Shown here one piece after another: positions 32,001 through 42,939 of a stretch of 64,000 nt of DNA. The notes beneath the pieces are model-generated. The model worked only from the letters and a program-made list of their open reading frames with translations, was not told the DNA's origin and did no database searches. The position numbers and the translations under genes were made by a program. The stretch comes from Ophthalmolycus amberensis (Eukaryota; Chordata; Actinopteri; Perciformes; Zoarcidae): assembly GCA_024529925.1 (NCBI GenBank), contig JAFEUB010001380.1, positions 18,501 through 82,500 of the forward strand, read 5' to 3'. Position 1 is the stretch's first letter. The number at the start of each line of letters is the position of its first letter.

Positions 32001-35000
32001 GTAACTCGCTGTCTCTATCTGTCCTTGTCTACCTGTTCAGGGCTTCTAGTGTATAAACCCCAGCTGTCTCTCTCTTTGTACCTGTCTGTCTTTTTCTCTG
32101 CAGGTGCTGAACCCTCTCCTTTATCAGTCTCAGCTGTCTCACTCTCTTCAGGCTCGTCTGGCTAGCTGTCGAATTCTAGGGAAAGTCGCCTGCAAGTTCG
32201 ACCCTCACATGTGAGCTGCAGTACTACTGTAGCACTACACACTGTGTACTGTGGTACTACACTCACTATATACTGTAATACTGCACACACACACACACAC
32301 TATAAACAGGTGTGTCTTTAGACCTGGTCCCCCACTAACAGGTGTGTCTTTAGACCTGGTCTCCTACTAACAGGTGTGTCTTTAGACCTGGTCTCCTACT
32401 AACAGGTGTGTCTTTAGACCTGGTCTCCTACTAACAGGTCTGTCTTTACACCTGGTCTCCTACTAACAGGTGTGTCTTTAGACCTGGTCCCCCACTAACA
32501 GGTGTGTCTTTAGACCTGGTCCCCCACTAACAGGTCTGTCTTTAGACCTGGTCCCCCACTAACAGGTGTGTCTTTAGACCTGGTCTCCTACTAACAGGTG
32601 TGTCTTTAGACCTGGTCCCCCACTAACAGGTGTGTCTTTAGACCTGGTCTCCCACTAACAGGTGTGTCTTTAGACCTGGTCCCCCACTAACAGGTGTGTC
32701 TTTACACCTGGTCCCCCACTAACAGGTGTGTCTTTAGACCTGGTCCCCCACTAACAGGTCTGTCTTTAGACCTGGTCCCCCACTAACAGGTCTGTCTTTA
32801 GACCTGGTGTCCTACTAACAGGTGTGTCTTTAGACCTGGTCCCCCACTAAAAGGTGTGTTCCTGTGTATCAGAGTGAAGAAGGACCTGCTGCCTCTGGTC
32901 CGGTCTCTGTGTCAGGATGTGGAGTTGGAGGTCCGGGCCTGTATGTGCCGTCAGCTGGAGAACATCTCCAGAGCGTCGGGGTAAACTTCACAAACACTGA
33001 ATGAAACAAACATCAACAAACATCCTGCTATGATGTCACAGGGTTTCTCCTTCAGGGTGGACGACACCAGGACCGAGCTGCTTCCTGAACTGGTGGAGCT
33101 CGCCAGAGACGAGGAGAGCAGCGTCCGCCTCGCCGCCTTCGACACCATCATCAACCTGATGGAGATGATGGACGGTGGTGAGTTAGACTGTGAGCTTTAA
33201 TATCTACATCAAGTCACCTTCTCTAAACATGTCTTCCTCTCTCAGATGACAGACTGCATGTCGTGGTTCCCATGGTGATGTCCGTGTGCGAGGCATCGCA
33301 GGCGGACGAAGCCATCGTGGCGTCTTTGTCGTTCCAGTTTGGGAAAGTCTGCAGCGGACTGGCAGGTGAGACTCTGATGTCACACAGTGGAAACAGTAGA
33401 GTCACATTCTACTGAAACCAAAGCAGAGTGAGTTCACATCAAGACGGCGCGGGGGTGGCAGCGGTTAGCAAGAGGTTTCTGGGTTGGAACCGCCGGCCGT
33501 CTTGGGAACTCCTGTGTGGAGTTTGCATGAGCTTCTCTTAAAGGAGGACCAGGACCGTGACTTTGAGTTCTGGTCCAGGTGTGGAGAGCGTTGCTGTGAG
33601 TTGCTGTGTCTCTGATGATTGCTGGTTGCGTTGCTGTGTCTCTGATGATTGCTGGTTGAGTTGCTGTGTCTCTAATGAGTGCTGGTTGAGTTGCTGTGTC
33701 TCTCATGAGTGCTGGTTGAGTTGCTGTGTCTCTAATGAGTGCTGGTTGAGTTGCTGTGTCTCTAATGAGTGCTGGTTGAGTTGCTGTGTCTCTGATGATT
33801 GCTGGTTGAGTTGCTGTGTCTCTAATGAGTGCTGGTTGAGTTGCTGTGTCTCTAATGAGTGCTGGTTGAGTTGCTGTGTCTCTAATGAGTGCTGGTTGCG
33901 TTGCTGTGTCTCTAATGAGTGCTGGTTGCGTTGCTGTGTCTCTGATGACTGCTGCTTGAGTTGCTGTGTCTCTAATGAGTGCTGGTTGAGTTGCTGTGTC
34001 TCTAATGAGTGCTGGTTGCGTTGCTGTGTCTCTAATGATTGCTGGTTGCGTTGCTGTGTCTCTAATGATTGCTGGTTGAGCTCCTGTGTCTCTGATGAGT
34101 GCTGGTTGCGTTGCTGTGTCTCTGATGAGTGCTGGTTGAGTTGCTGTGTCTCTGATGACTGCTGGTTGCGTTGCTGTGTCTCTGATGAGTGCTGGTTGAG
34201 TTGCTGTGTCTCTGATGAGTGCTGGTTGCGTTGCTGTGTCTCTGATGAGTGCTGGTTGAGTTCCTGTGTCTCTGATGAGTGCTGCTTGAGTTGCTGTGTC
34301 TCTAATGAGTACTGGTTGAGTTGCTGTGTCTCTGATGAGTGCTGCTTGAGTTGCTGTGTCTCTAATGAGTACTGGTTGCGTTGCTGTGTCTCTGATGATT
34401 GCTGGTTGCGTTGCAGGCTCCCTGTCAGACGAGGAGAAGGGCCGGTTGCTGCAGAGGTTTAAGGTTCTGTGTGTCGCTGGGTTGCAGACTGAAGGAAACC
34501 AGACTGACTGCAATGAGTCAACTCTGATCCGTTGCAACTGTTGCTACAACCTGCCGGTACAATCAGCAACAGAGATTCAGGTTTCAGTTCAACGTTCAGT
34601 CCTCCAGACGGCTGGTGTCACTTCCTGTTTGCTCTCCCTCTCCAGGCCATGGTGGTGTTTGCTGACTCGACTCACTTCCTGTCAGAGCTCTACCCGTCTT
34701 TCTCCGGTCTTTGCTGTGACCCGCAAGTCAGCGTTCGACGAAGTGCTGCAGCCAGTTTCCACCAGGTGAGATAACAGAGACCACATGAACAACCAGCATC
34801 CTGGTTCTGGGTCTGTTCTCTGAGTCTTTGATTGAAAATGGGGTCAATGAACTCTAAGGGAGCCTGGTCTAAGGAAGGAACCTGAAGGTTTCATCCTCTT
34901 AGAGGAAGGGGATCAGGACCCTGAAGCAGCTGTTGAGGTATAATATAAATATATAAGGTGTAATATTAAAAAACACAGAAGTCAATTGTTGAATTTTAAA

Positions 35001-38000
35001 GTTTTTTGACTGTAAATTCCCCGACTGGCAGAATAAAACAACAGCTCTTTATGTCAGTTTATAGTTTGTAAGTCTTAAAGCCGTCTTCTCTGATGTCATA
35101 TGTTTGACTCCGCCCCTTCCTGTCAGGTGGTGAAGCTGCTGGGTTCAAACGTCCAGCTGGTCCACAAAGAGCTGCTGGCTCTGCTGCAGGATGAAGCTCT
35201 GGAGGTCAGTCATGACGCAACGGGAATGTTCTGGTAGTTTTCTGGTTTTTGGAATGATTTGTGTTCTTTAGTTATTTATTTTGTATTTGTTTAGACATTT
35301 TTTATTGATGTGCCCACTTTGCAGCTCACTGTAGGAATAGACGCATAGATCCAAACCTTTCAATGCACAAAACGTTGAACAGACCGTGTGTGTAGCTTTT
35401 TATTTCTAATGTTGTTTCTCAGAGCTTTGATTGTTGTTATTCCAGGTGTTGGACGCTCTCATGAATCACCTGGAGGAAACTCTGGAGGCGGTTCTGACCA
35501 GAGGAGAGAACCTGGTGCTGGACAACAAGGTGGGAAAACCAGCCTCCAACACTGAAATGAGGATTAATATCTGTGTGTTTCTTTTTCCTGTTGCCTCTCT
35601 CATCTCGGTTCTCTCGTGTCCTCTGATTCTTCTACGTTCCCTTACGGTTCCTGTGGTTCCTCATCAGTTCCCGGAGCTGCTGTCGGCTCTGCTGTCGGTG
35701 GAGCAGAAGGTCGGATGTTCTCTGCGTTGGCGGCTGCATGAGAAGCTGCTGCAGCGTTACAGCTGTCTGGCCCGACTTCTGCCTGGAGAAGTGCTGCACC
35801 AGAACTTCTCCCCCCGCATCTTCACCATCCTCACCACTAATGTCAGCAACTACGACACACGACTCAATACAGGTGGACCAGGTGAACAGACAGGTAACCC
35901 TCCCCCTACGCTTGTTGCTGTTGCAGAAGGTGTTGCCGGTTCAGAGAGAGGCGGCTCGGACGTTCTGCACATTTCTGCGTCACAACCGCAAACACGAGCA
36001 GCGTCAAGAGATGATGGAGCGACTGATCCAAGGTCAGAGTACTGTGGTCCTTCAGGTGGTCTCATGTATGAACGGGGAACCTCGTAGGTCAGAGTACTGT
36101 GGTCCTTCAGGTGGTCTCATGTATGAACGGGGAACCTCGTAGGTCAGAGTACTGTGGTCCTTCAGGTGGTCTCATGTATGAACGGGGAACCTCGTAGGTC
36201 AGAGTACTGTGGTCCTTCAGGTGGTCTCAAGTATGAACAGGGGACCTCGTAGACCTCCCTGTGACATCCTTTTAAAAGGCTTTACTTAAATCCATCAAAA
36301 CCTCCTTCCTCCTACTTCCTGTCTAAGTTGCTGCAGTCAGAAGACTTAAGATCTGTTGATGGTTCTCCTGTTGTTTCAGATCTGGCTCAGGGGCGGAGCT
36401 ACTGGAACCGCTTGAGGTTCCTCGATGTTTGTGAAACTGCCTCTGAGATTTTCTCCAGAAAATACTTTAACAAATACTTCCTGGTTCCAGCGCTGGAGCT
36501 GGTCCACGACCCCGTGGCCAACGTCAGGTAGGTCTGTCAGTGAGACAGGTAGAATCTGTCTCTCTGGCATCAGATGTGACAAACCTGTCTGCTCACCTGT
36601 CTGTCTGCTCACCTGTCTGTCTGTTCACCTGTCTGTCTGCTCACCTGTCTGTCTGCTCACCTGTCTGTCTGTTCACCTGTCTGTCTGTTCACCTGCCTGT
36701 CTGTTCACCTGCCTGTCTGCTCACCTGTCTGTCTGTTCACCTGTCTGTCTGCTCACCTGTCTGTCTGCTCACCTGTCTGTCTGTTCACCTGCCTGTCTGT
36801 TCACCTGCCTGTCTGTTCACCTGTCTGTCTGCTCACCTGTCTGTCTGTTCACCTGTCTGTCTGCTCACCTGTCTGTCTGTTCACCTGTCTGTCTGTTCAC
36901 CTGCCTGTCTGTTCACCTGTCTGACTGCTCACCTGTCTGTCTGCTCACCTGTCTGTCTGTTCACCTGTCTGTCTGCTCACCTGTCTGTCTGTTCACCTGC
37001 CTGTCTGTTCACCTGCCTGTCTGCTCACCTGTCTGTCTGCTCACCTATCTGTCTGTTCACCTGTCTGTCTGTCTGCTCACCTGTCTGTCTGTTCACCTGT
37101 CTGTCTGTCTGCTCACCTGTCTGTCTGCTCACCTGTCTGTCTGTTCACCTGTCTGTCTGTTCACCTGCCTGTCTGTTCACCTGTCTGTCTGCTCACCTGT
37201 CTGTCTGCTCACCTGTCTGTCTGCTCACCTGTCTGTCTGTTCACCTGCCTGTCTGTTCACCTGTCTGTCTGCTCACCTGTCTGTCTGTTCACCTGCCTGT
37301 CTGTTCACCTGTCTGTCTGCTCACCTGTCTGTCAGGTACAAGCTGTGCCAGTTGTTGCCCAGATTGCGTTCATCGCTCCGTCTGCCGGCCGACAAACAGC
37401 TCCTGCAGCAGCTCGACTTCTGCGTCCAGAAACTCCTCTGCAGAGAAAAAGACAAGGACGTGGTGGCCACGATCCGCAAGGTAACATCTGGACTAACAGA
37501 GACCAGTACAGACCTCCTGTCACTTTCTGCAGGTCTATTAAGGTAGTCTACTGAGACCAGTACAGACCCACTATCAGAAGACTGTGAGAAATGTCTCCCG
37601 TAGCTGTGCCTACGTGTATAGATAGATACTCAACTGTAAGTCGCTTTGGATAAAAGCATCTGCTAAATGACTGTAATGTAATGTAAAATAATAACGTGTT
37701 AAATGTGCTCTTATTGTTTTTCAGACAGTCCTGGAACTGGACAAACTGGACCTGGCAGAGCCTGTAAGCACCTTGTTTTCATAAAGGACTGATCTGTGAA
37801 TCACAGCTGAGAGTTTGGTTTCACTTTAAACTCGATCTCCATCTAGTATGTTGTGTATTTGCAGTTTCACAAGAGGCAGGAGAGGGATTTACTGGACCAG
37901 AAGAAGGAGAAGGAAGAGAATCTGCTGCTGGAGATGGTGAGTCTGAAGCTGATAGTTCCTCTTGAGTCTGAATCACTTCCTGTTTTGTTTTCATGACGTC

Positions 38001-41000
38001 TCCTTTGTCGTCAGGAGCAGCTGGAGCGCCAGCAGAGTGAAGGAAAGCTGAACTCTGAGAAACATACAGAGAGGAAACGTGAGCAAAACTCTCATTTCAC
38101 TTTCAGATGATTCAGTGTCTGCTGGTATATTTTCTATCTGGATATATGTAATGGAAAAGTTGTGTATCTTTTTGGCCAACTTGTATTCCTGGTCACAGTT
38201 AATTCATCATGTGTTTCTGCTTTGTAGTCCAGTTTGTAAACTGTCTTTTTTTGACAGGAAGAGACAGTAAAACCAGTCTATCTGCCATCAAATCCATGTC
38301 TGTGTCTTCGTCTGGAAACACCTTGTCGTCCTCCGGTAAGAAAAGATATTAATATTAAATATTAATAAAACAACGACGAGCTGCAACATTTTGTGGCCAC
38401 TGAGAAAATGTTCCACTGGTGAGCTTTGAACACAATCAATGAACTCTTGTTGAATTAGTATTCATTCAAAGCTATCATCAATATTTTTGCTATCAATGAA
38501 ATGACAAAGTGAACCAGTGTAACATGTTGTGTTTCTCTGGTTATGATGAACCTTCATCTGAATTAGCAGCTCATCTCGTCTTTAAGAAGCTTCATAGTGA
38601 CTTTCAGCTCATTGTTTATCTTTCCGGCTCATTGAAGAGGAAGCAGGGGACACGCCCCCCTCAATATCTACAACGTCAATCCCCCCCACACCAATAACAC
38701 CATGGAAGTAGCTGCACACTTTTATTTTGAAGAACTGCTAGCATAATAATCCTAGTTCATGATGGACATTTGAACTAATTTCACGCTCTACACTTTCTAG
38801 AGTAGTTTTCAGAGAATTAGCTGTAAAGAGCCTCGGTTCACTGCCTGCTCAGCAGCAAACAGCAGACTCGGTTAGAGGCTAGCTGCTGAACATAGTGGAG
38901 CATTTAGCAGCTAAAGAGACACACATTTCCCTCAGGAGGTGGTGGAGACCCAAACAGAGCTAAAAGAGAGAATATTGGACGTTGATACGTTGAACATCCA
39001 GTGGTTACGAAGCTACATGATGATTCATAGGAGTCTTTGTGTTTGTGTCACCTGGACTCCTATGAATCATCATGTAGCTTCGTAACCACTGGATGTTCAA
39101 CGTATCAACTTAAAGGCAATGATATGTTAATGTTATGTTCACTTCCTGTTTCTGTTGAAAACAAGTGGACAAAAACATCAGTTTAAAGGTCGTAGAAGTA
39201 CATAGTATTACGTCCTGCAGGTGACACAACATGAAATGGACTTTGTGTAGCTGAAAACATCTTTAAGTGTTGGGAGTTTGGTAAAGTGGAACAGTTTCTG
39301 CACGAGTCACATTACCCCAGTATTCACAGGTTCGGTACCTGACAGTAAACGTAGTAGCTCATCTCAGAACATCATCAATACAAACCATGATGATGATGAT
39401 GATTCTTCTTCTTACAGGTAAAGAGATGAGGAAGGCTAAACTGTCGAGGAGTCGATCTCTCAGCAGTCAGCCGACGACGTCCAAACCTGCCAACTCAGAC
39501 CGACCTCTGTAAGACCTGCAAGCCTTCCTTCTCTTTAAACTCTAAACACCAGCTTCAGGTTTCAGTCTCTCAGGGTTCAGAACCAGAACCAGAACTGTTT
39601 ATTGCCAAGTATGCTACACAGACAAGGAATTCTGCTCGGTGAATGGTGCGTTACAGTAAACTCAACAGTATAAGACATCATTTAAAATTAGAAAATACGA
39701 CAATTTACAGTCAAATATGGTAAACTAACAAACAAATAAGAGTACATTACGAGTGTCAAGTGTATTTTAATGTAGAAAAGTTGTGCAAGGGTGTATAACT
39801 GTAATTATCATCACATTTTAGTTTTCATCACCTTTCCGTCGTCGTTCACTCAATAGTATGAAGTCTTTACCGTGACATTGACCTGCTTGTCAAGGTTCAA
39901 GGTTTTTAAAATAGGTTTTAAAACGAGGAAGGACCGGTTCTCCAACACTCTGTCCTCGAGGTCGTTCATGAGACTGATGAGAAAGGTTTGGTTTCAGGAG
40001 ATAAAGCTGTGTGTCGTCAGCATATGAGTGTTTTTGGGGGAATCATGTACTTAGAAACAGAAGGGGACCGAGGACAGAGCCGACCCTGTTCTGGATCTAC
40101 CAAGATGTCTGGGTCCACTGGATCAAGCGCCGTGCTGAGATCAAGACAGTCTGTGATCTGATGTTGAAAACAAGGTTCAAGTGTTCTTAATCTTTTGTTT
40201 TCTGGCTCTGTGTTTCAGGAAAGTGAAGGAGATGAGCAGCGTGTCTGGACCCGGGAAGTCCTCCATGTCACTGAGCAAAGGTACCACCTCCTTATTTAAC
40301 ACAGGCTCTGTCGAAAGTCAGGTAGTGGTTTTCAGGACTGTAGAACCACTACGGTTCGGGAGGACACATCTTTATTCACACATCACTTGTGTTTTATAGA
40401 TGACCCCTTGAGGACTGCCCATTTCTCTACCGCGACCCAGTCCACCTCCTCCATGCCAGTCCTGATCCGCAGCAACACCACCAGCCTCCTGGAGAGGGCC
40501 AGTACCCTGGACCACAGGACCAGCAGCCTAGATCAGAGAGATCATAGAACCAGTACTCTGGACCACAGAACCTGTAACATGGACCACAGGAACAATATGA
40601 TGGAGCAGAGAACAGGTACAATGAACCATAGAACCACTACCGTTGATCAGAGAGACCACAGAACCAGCACCTTGGACCATAGAACCATTGACCAGAGAGA
40701 CCACAGGACCAGTACCCTGGACCATAGAGACCATAGGATCAGTACCATGGACCAGCGCAGTAAAACAATGGACCGGGGTTGTGGGGTGAAGGACAGCCAG
40801 TCCAGAAAGCTGTCAATGTGAGTTCTTACCAAATGTTCTGGAGGTGGAATTCTACGAGTTAATGATCCCACGTGTCTTTTACAGTTTGTAACCCAAAGTC
40901 CGCTCAGACCAGATCCAGGAGTGGCCCTCATACAAGGTTCTCTCTGAGTTTATTGAACCAATCACAACGTCTGAGACCATCCCTCCCTGAATCACTCCTC

Positions 41001-41602
41001 CACAGTAATTCAAGGAGGGGTCAACAAAACCCTCTGGATTAGTTTCAACTAGTTCAACATGGACCAGATGTTTAGTCTCTTGTGGTTCCACTGTCACAAT
41101 ATAAAAGAATCCTGTCCAGCTGTAACCTGGGTTTTACCTGGTTTAACCCTGTTATTGTTTAGTCCAGACGTAGTCCAATCCTTGTGCCTTAGTTTAGCTC
41201 TACTTTGACCCAGTTTTAGCCCTAAATAATCGTTATCTGATCCCCAACCGAACCCTTCACCTTTTCATCTACGCTTTAGTTTATTGATTCTTTGTGGCTC
41301 ACTTGGCCCGGATGGCCCATCTTACTCCTCGACCAACCCTTATTCATCCCTGTGATCGTTTACTCTGATCATGTGTTGTTTATCCTGTTTTAGTCGTAGC
41401 TTTTCTCATTTAATCCATTTTTTAAGCAGCTGTAAACTGGTAGCCAGTGGATGCTCATTGTGCCCTATAAACACCGTGAACCAAAGCAAACCACAAGCTT
41501 CTGAGCCTAAAACCTTGTCAAATGATTTATGAGCTGTTTTGTTTTTTATTCTACAGAAACAGGAAGTCAAACTCTTTCAGTGTCCAGTCAGGAAGAGACT
41601 GA
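26084..41602 (+). CDS. ppp4r4: Protein phosphatase 4 regulatory subunit 4
   Basis: PPP4R4 is a HEAT-repeat regulatory subunit of cytosolic serine/threonine phosphatase 4. I assembled 25 coding exons with consistent phase, 943 aa: 26084-26194, 27909-27982, 29354-29456, 29583-29730, 31611-31684, 32104-32210, 32873-32980, 33056-33177, 33246-33365, 34417-34556, 34646-34765, 35127-35204, 35446-35529, 35668-35841, 35927-36032, 36380-36527, 37336-37480, 37725-37763, 37865-37936, 38015-38078, 38258-38335, 39418-39508, 40219-40280, 40400-40817, 41557-41602. Family landmarks: ELAFIERPIRRSLK, TVDEDLNDIERAVYLL, NAWLETLLSAINALPKET, RACMCRQLENI, RWRLHEKLLQRYSCL, QGRSYWNRLRFLDVCE, HDPVANVR, LLCREKDKDV. The C-terminal tail is Ser/Thr-rich and contains a 7-aa tandem repeat (exon 24), making it longer than the human protein (873 aa). 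Six introns hold minisatellites that abut or approach an exon. The start uses the upstream of two nearby Met codons; the second (residue 7) is possible. Confidence 0.93.
26790..27004. mobile_element. Degenerate dispersed teleost repeat in ppp4r4 intron 1
   Basis: It has the order GTTTATTGTCATATACATGAA, CTGCATTTGACCCATCC, GGGAGCAGTGGGCTGCC, a GGGGAGCC block, GACCTTCCGGTTCCC and GAGCCACGGTCGCCCC, which I recognise as a very common dispersed sequence in teleost genomes. Non-coding; right end near 27004. Confidence 0.6.
27420..27720. repeat. Microsatellite cluster: (CTT)n, (CA)n, (CT)n, (TA)n
   Basis: A CTT run at about 27429-27457, CA runs near 27593-27622 and 27692-27716, a CT run at 27650-27664 and a TA run near 27665-27676 lie in ppp4r4 intron 1. 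No coding content. Confidence 0.85.
27983..28860 (+). repeat. 23-bp minisatellite built from the ppp4r4 exon 2 splice donor, about 38 copies
   Basis: The array begins at the first base of intron 2. Each unit contains CTGTTCAG followed by GTAAGAGCTGAATAC, so it repeats the exon end (CTGCTCAG) and the donor GTAAGA. One unit at 28123-28145 carries GAGCCGTCTACCTGCTCAG, a longer copy of the exon end itself. Nearly every unit keeps a consensus donor (CAG|GTAAG). The last one is changed (CAGGTAGG). Confidence 0.93.
29243..29325 (+). mobile_element. Short LINE RT fragment in ppp4r4 intron 2
   Basis: The plus frame reads RCGVPHGSILGPWLFNP then stops, which is the conserved RT block (GVPQGSILGPLLF). 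The 88-aa frame just upstream (28984-29250) may belong to the same remnant. No other domain survives. Confidence 0.6.
29731..31357 (+). repeat. 29-bp minisatellite built from the ppp4r4 exon 4 splice donor, about 56 copies
   Basis: Starts at the first base of intron 4. Each unit has about 17 exon-derived bases (GAACCACCGAGACACAG) and about 12 intron bases (GTAACATACAAT). Unit variants (ACAGACACAC, a unit lacking CACA, GGGTAAC) recur in blocks roughly 0.5 kb apart, for instance the ACACACAATGAACCACAGAC variants near 29966, 30511 and 30972. Because 29 is not a multiple of 3 and lacks stops on the minus strand, all three minus frames stay open (555-581 aa); these are not genes. Confidence 0.94.
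32308..32870 (+). repeat. 32-bp minisatellite in ppp4r4 intron 6, about 17 copies
   Basis: Units contain CAGGTGTGTCTTTAGACCTG and GTCCCCCACTAA. It starts about 100 bp after exon 6 and ends next to exon 7. Each unit has a branch-point-like CTAAC followed by CAG, so it may offer weak 3' splice sites. Confidence 0.9.
33590..34412 (+). repeat. 30-bp minisatellite ending at the ppp4r4 exon 10 acceptor, about 27 copies
   Basis: Units of TTGCTGTGTCTCTGATGAG then TGCTGGTTG[A/C]G run to the acceptor; the last unit turns into GCTGGTTGCGTTGCAG, the real 3' splice site. With a 30-bp unit, long frames stay open on both strands (301 and 367 aa); these are repeat translations. Confidence 0.92.
36033..36252 (+). 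repeat. 55-bp repeat, exactly four copies, from the exon 15 splice donor
   Basis: Begins at the first intron base. Each unit starts GTCAGAGTACTGTGGTCC and ends CTCGTAG, so each copy restores an AG|GTCAGAG donor-like junction. The fourth copy carries two to three changes. This appears to be a young array at the same kind of position as the larger ones. Confidence 0.93.
36588..37335 (+). repeat. 16-bp minisatellite ending at the ppp4r4 exon 17 acceptor, about 46 copies
   Basis: Units alternate CTGTCTGTCTGCTCAC and CTGTCTGTCTGTTCAC (with CTGCCTGT variants). The last unit becomes CTGTCTGTCAG, the real acceptor, so the array is also the polypyrimidine tract of this intron: about 750 bp of pyrimidine-rich sequence. 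Long open frames across it (314-373 aa) are repeat translations. Confidence 0.92.
37618..37690. mobile_element. Fragment of the dispersed repeat seen at 23990-24125
   Basis: GTAAGTCGCTTTGGATAAAA, GCATCTGCTAAATGACTG and TAATGTAATGTAA are the inverse of the motif in the L2 fragment at 23990. It is a short remnant in ppp4r4 intron 17. Confidence 0.65.
38550..39130. mobile_element. Dispersed teleost repeat in ppp4r4 intron 21 with a perfect hairpin
   Basis: The left part contains GGAGCATTTAGCAGCTAAAG and CAGAGCTAAAAGAGAG, a sequence I recognise as widely dispersed in teleosts. It runs into two 55-nt arms (38981-39035 and 39055-39109) that are perfect inverse copies with a 19-nt loop. Limits of the repeat are approximate. 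Confidence 0.55.
39587..40170. mobile_element. Two degenerate dispersed repeats in ppp4r4 intron 22
   Basis: 39587-39660 (GTTTATTGCCAAGTATG, ACAAGGAATTCTGCTCGG) and 39880-40160 (GATAAAGCTGTGTGTCGTC, GGACCGAGGACAGAGCCGA, GGATCAAGCGCCGTGCTGAG) match patterns common in teleost intronic repeats. No ORF survives. Confidence 0.45.
40492..40780 (+). repeat. Coding minisatellite in ppp4r4 exon 24 (7-aa unit)
   Basis: About 13 degenerate copies of a 21-nt unit encode the pattern (S/T)-T-(L/M/V)-D-(H/Q)-R, with interleaved DQRDHR units (residues about 821-916). The frame is kept throughout. It lies in the poorly conserved tail of PPP4R4 and accounts for most of the extra length relative to the human protein. 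Confidence 0.85.
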
Positions 41603-42939
41603 AGATGATGATGTCATCGTACCGCCACCAGGCCACGAGCCAATCAGGAGTCAGGGTTCACAAGTTTAAAGACGAGTAAAGGCTTACCCAGAATGCAACA
41701 GGACATCTGATCTACTGAGCACTGTGTATTCTAATGATCTCATCCTGTCTCCTGATTGGTTCAGTAAACACATACAAACTTGTGTTCTTATTGGTTCGTG
41801 TTCCACATGCTGACACGTGATTGGTCGGATGAATGTTCTCTGACTCCATATAACTGTGTTGATTGTTTTTTGGAACATGTGATGTCACTGTGCTGTTTGA
41901 TGACATCATGTGTTGTGTGACAAAAGGCAGAAGTTAATTTTAATGTTTAATGTTTTACACTTATTGAAATAAGTACAGGATATTTTCACACATGCGAACA
42001 GTACAAATGCTATGATAGCGATTGTCATGCTAACTAAACAAAGTCATCAGTTTATCATTAGTTATTAGTCTTTAAGTGCATTTGAATGGTTTAAATCAAA
42101 CCCAGTTACACCAGTAACTCTAGTGTCTCCACCATCACAACATTGACCACAAATAGACCCTTTTACAGAGTTACAAGCTTTAAACACTGAATTAAAACTC
42201 TTTCCAACATCTAAATGTCTGTTTCATGTTCTCATGTCACAACCCGGTGTTTCATTTTAACCAGTGACCGTGTTCACTGGTGACTCAGCCGAATCACCAG
42301 TGACCGTGGTACTGGTGACTCAGCTGAATGTGTCCCTCGTAGTAACTTAAAGGTTGGTGGATAACAAACAGATCATTTAGTGACTTGTAGTGGGTTAAGG
42401 GTTAGGGTTAGTTAAATTAGATTAAGTTTAGTTAAGCGTAGATTAGGTTTAGTTACACCAAGTTTCTCCTCCACATGTTTCTATGTGGACACTAAATATT
42501 TCTACTTAAACACATCATCGTTTACAAACTGTAAAAGGGTCTATATGTTGTACTACTCCTTATACTAGTAATAGTATTAGTACCAGTAGCTCTAATACTA
42601 TTACTACTAACCACACGTCTCCTCTCGTCCAACCTTAATGGTTTATGACCAACACAAACCAGTGTCTGTGCGTTCAGACCAGTTCAACCAGTGTCTGTAA
42701 GTTAGGATCAGTTTAACCAGTATCATTGGGTCATAAACCAGAGTGTTGGACACATTGATGGTGGTTGTTGTTAAGTCAGAGGATCAATAAACGTCTTCCT
42801 GAATGATGAAGGTCATCATCATCATCGATGGTTCAGACAAAACATAAAAGTACTTTAGTGTAAAATCTGAAACGTTCTCAGGACCCTCAGATGTATCTAA
42901 AGACCCCTCAGGGGGTCTCAGGCCTCAGGTTTGGTTTCT
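41603..42939. other. Convergent intergenic region ppp4r4 / serpin
   Basis: Holds the 3' UTRs of the two genes. An AATAAA on the plus strand at 42786-42791 could end a 1.2-kb ppp4r4 3' UTR. No other feature is recognised; short ORFs near 41684-41909 have no signature. Confidence 0.4.

Noticed and set aside
32951..33405. Minus-strand ORFs opposite ppp4r4 exons 7-9
   Set aside because: Shadows of real exons on the plus strand.
33434..34537. ORFs of 367 aa (minus) and 301 aa (plus) with 10-aa periodicity
   Set aside because: Repeat translation of a 30-bp intronic array between two well-supported ppp4r4 exons.
36425..37546. Cys-rich ORFs of 314-373 aa
   Set aside because: Translation of the 16-bp CTGTCTGT array in ppp4r4 intron 16; their ends run into the real exons 16 and 17 in part.
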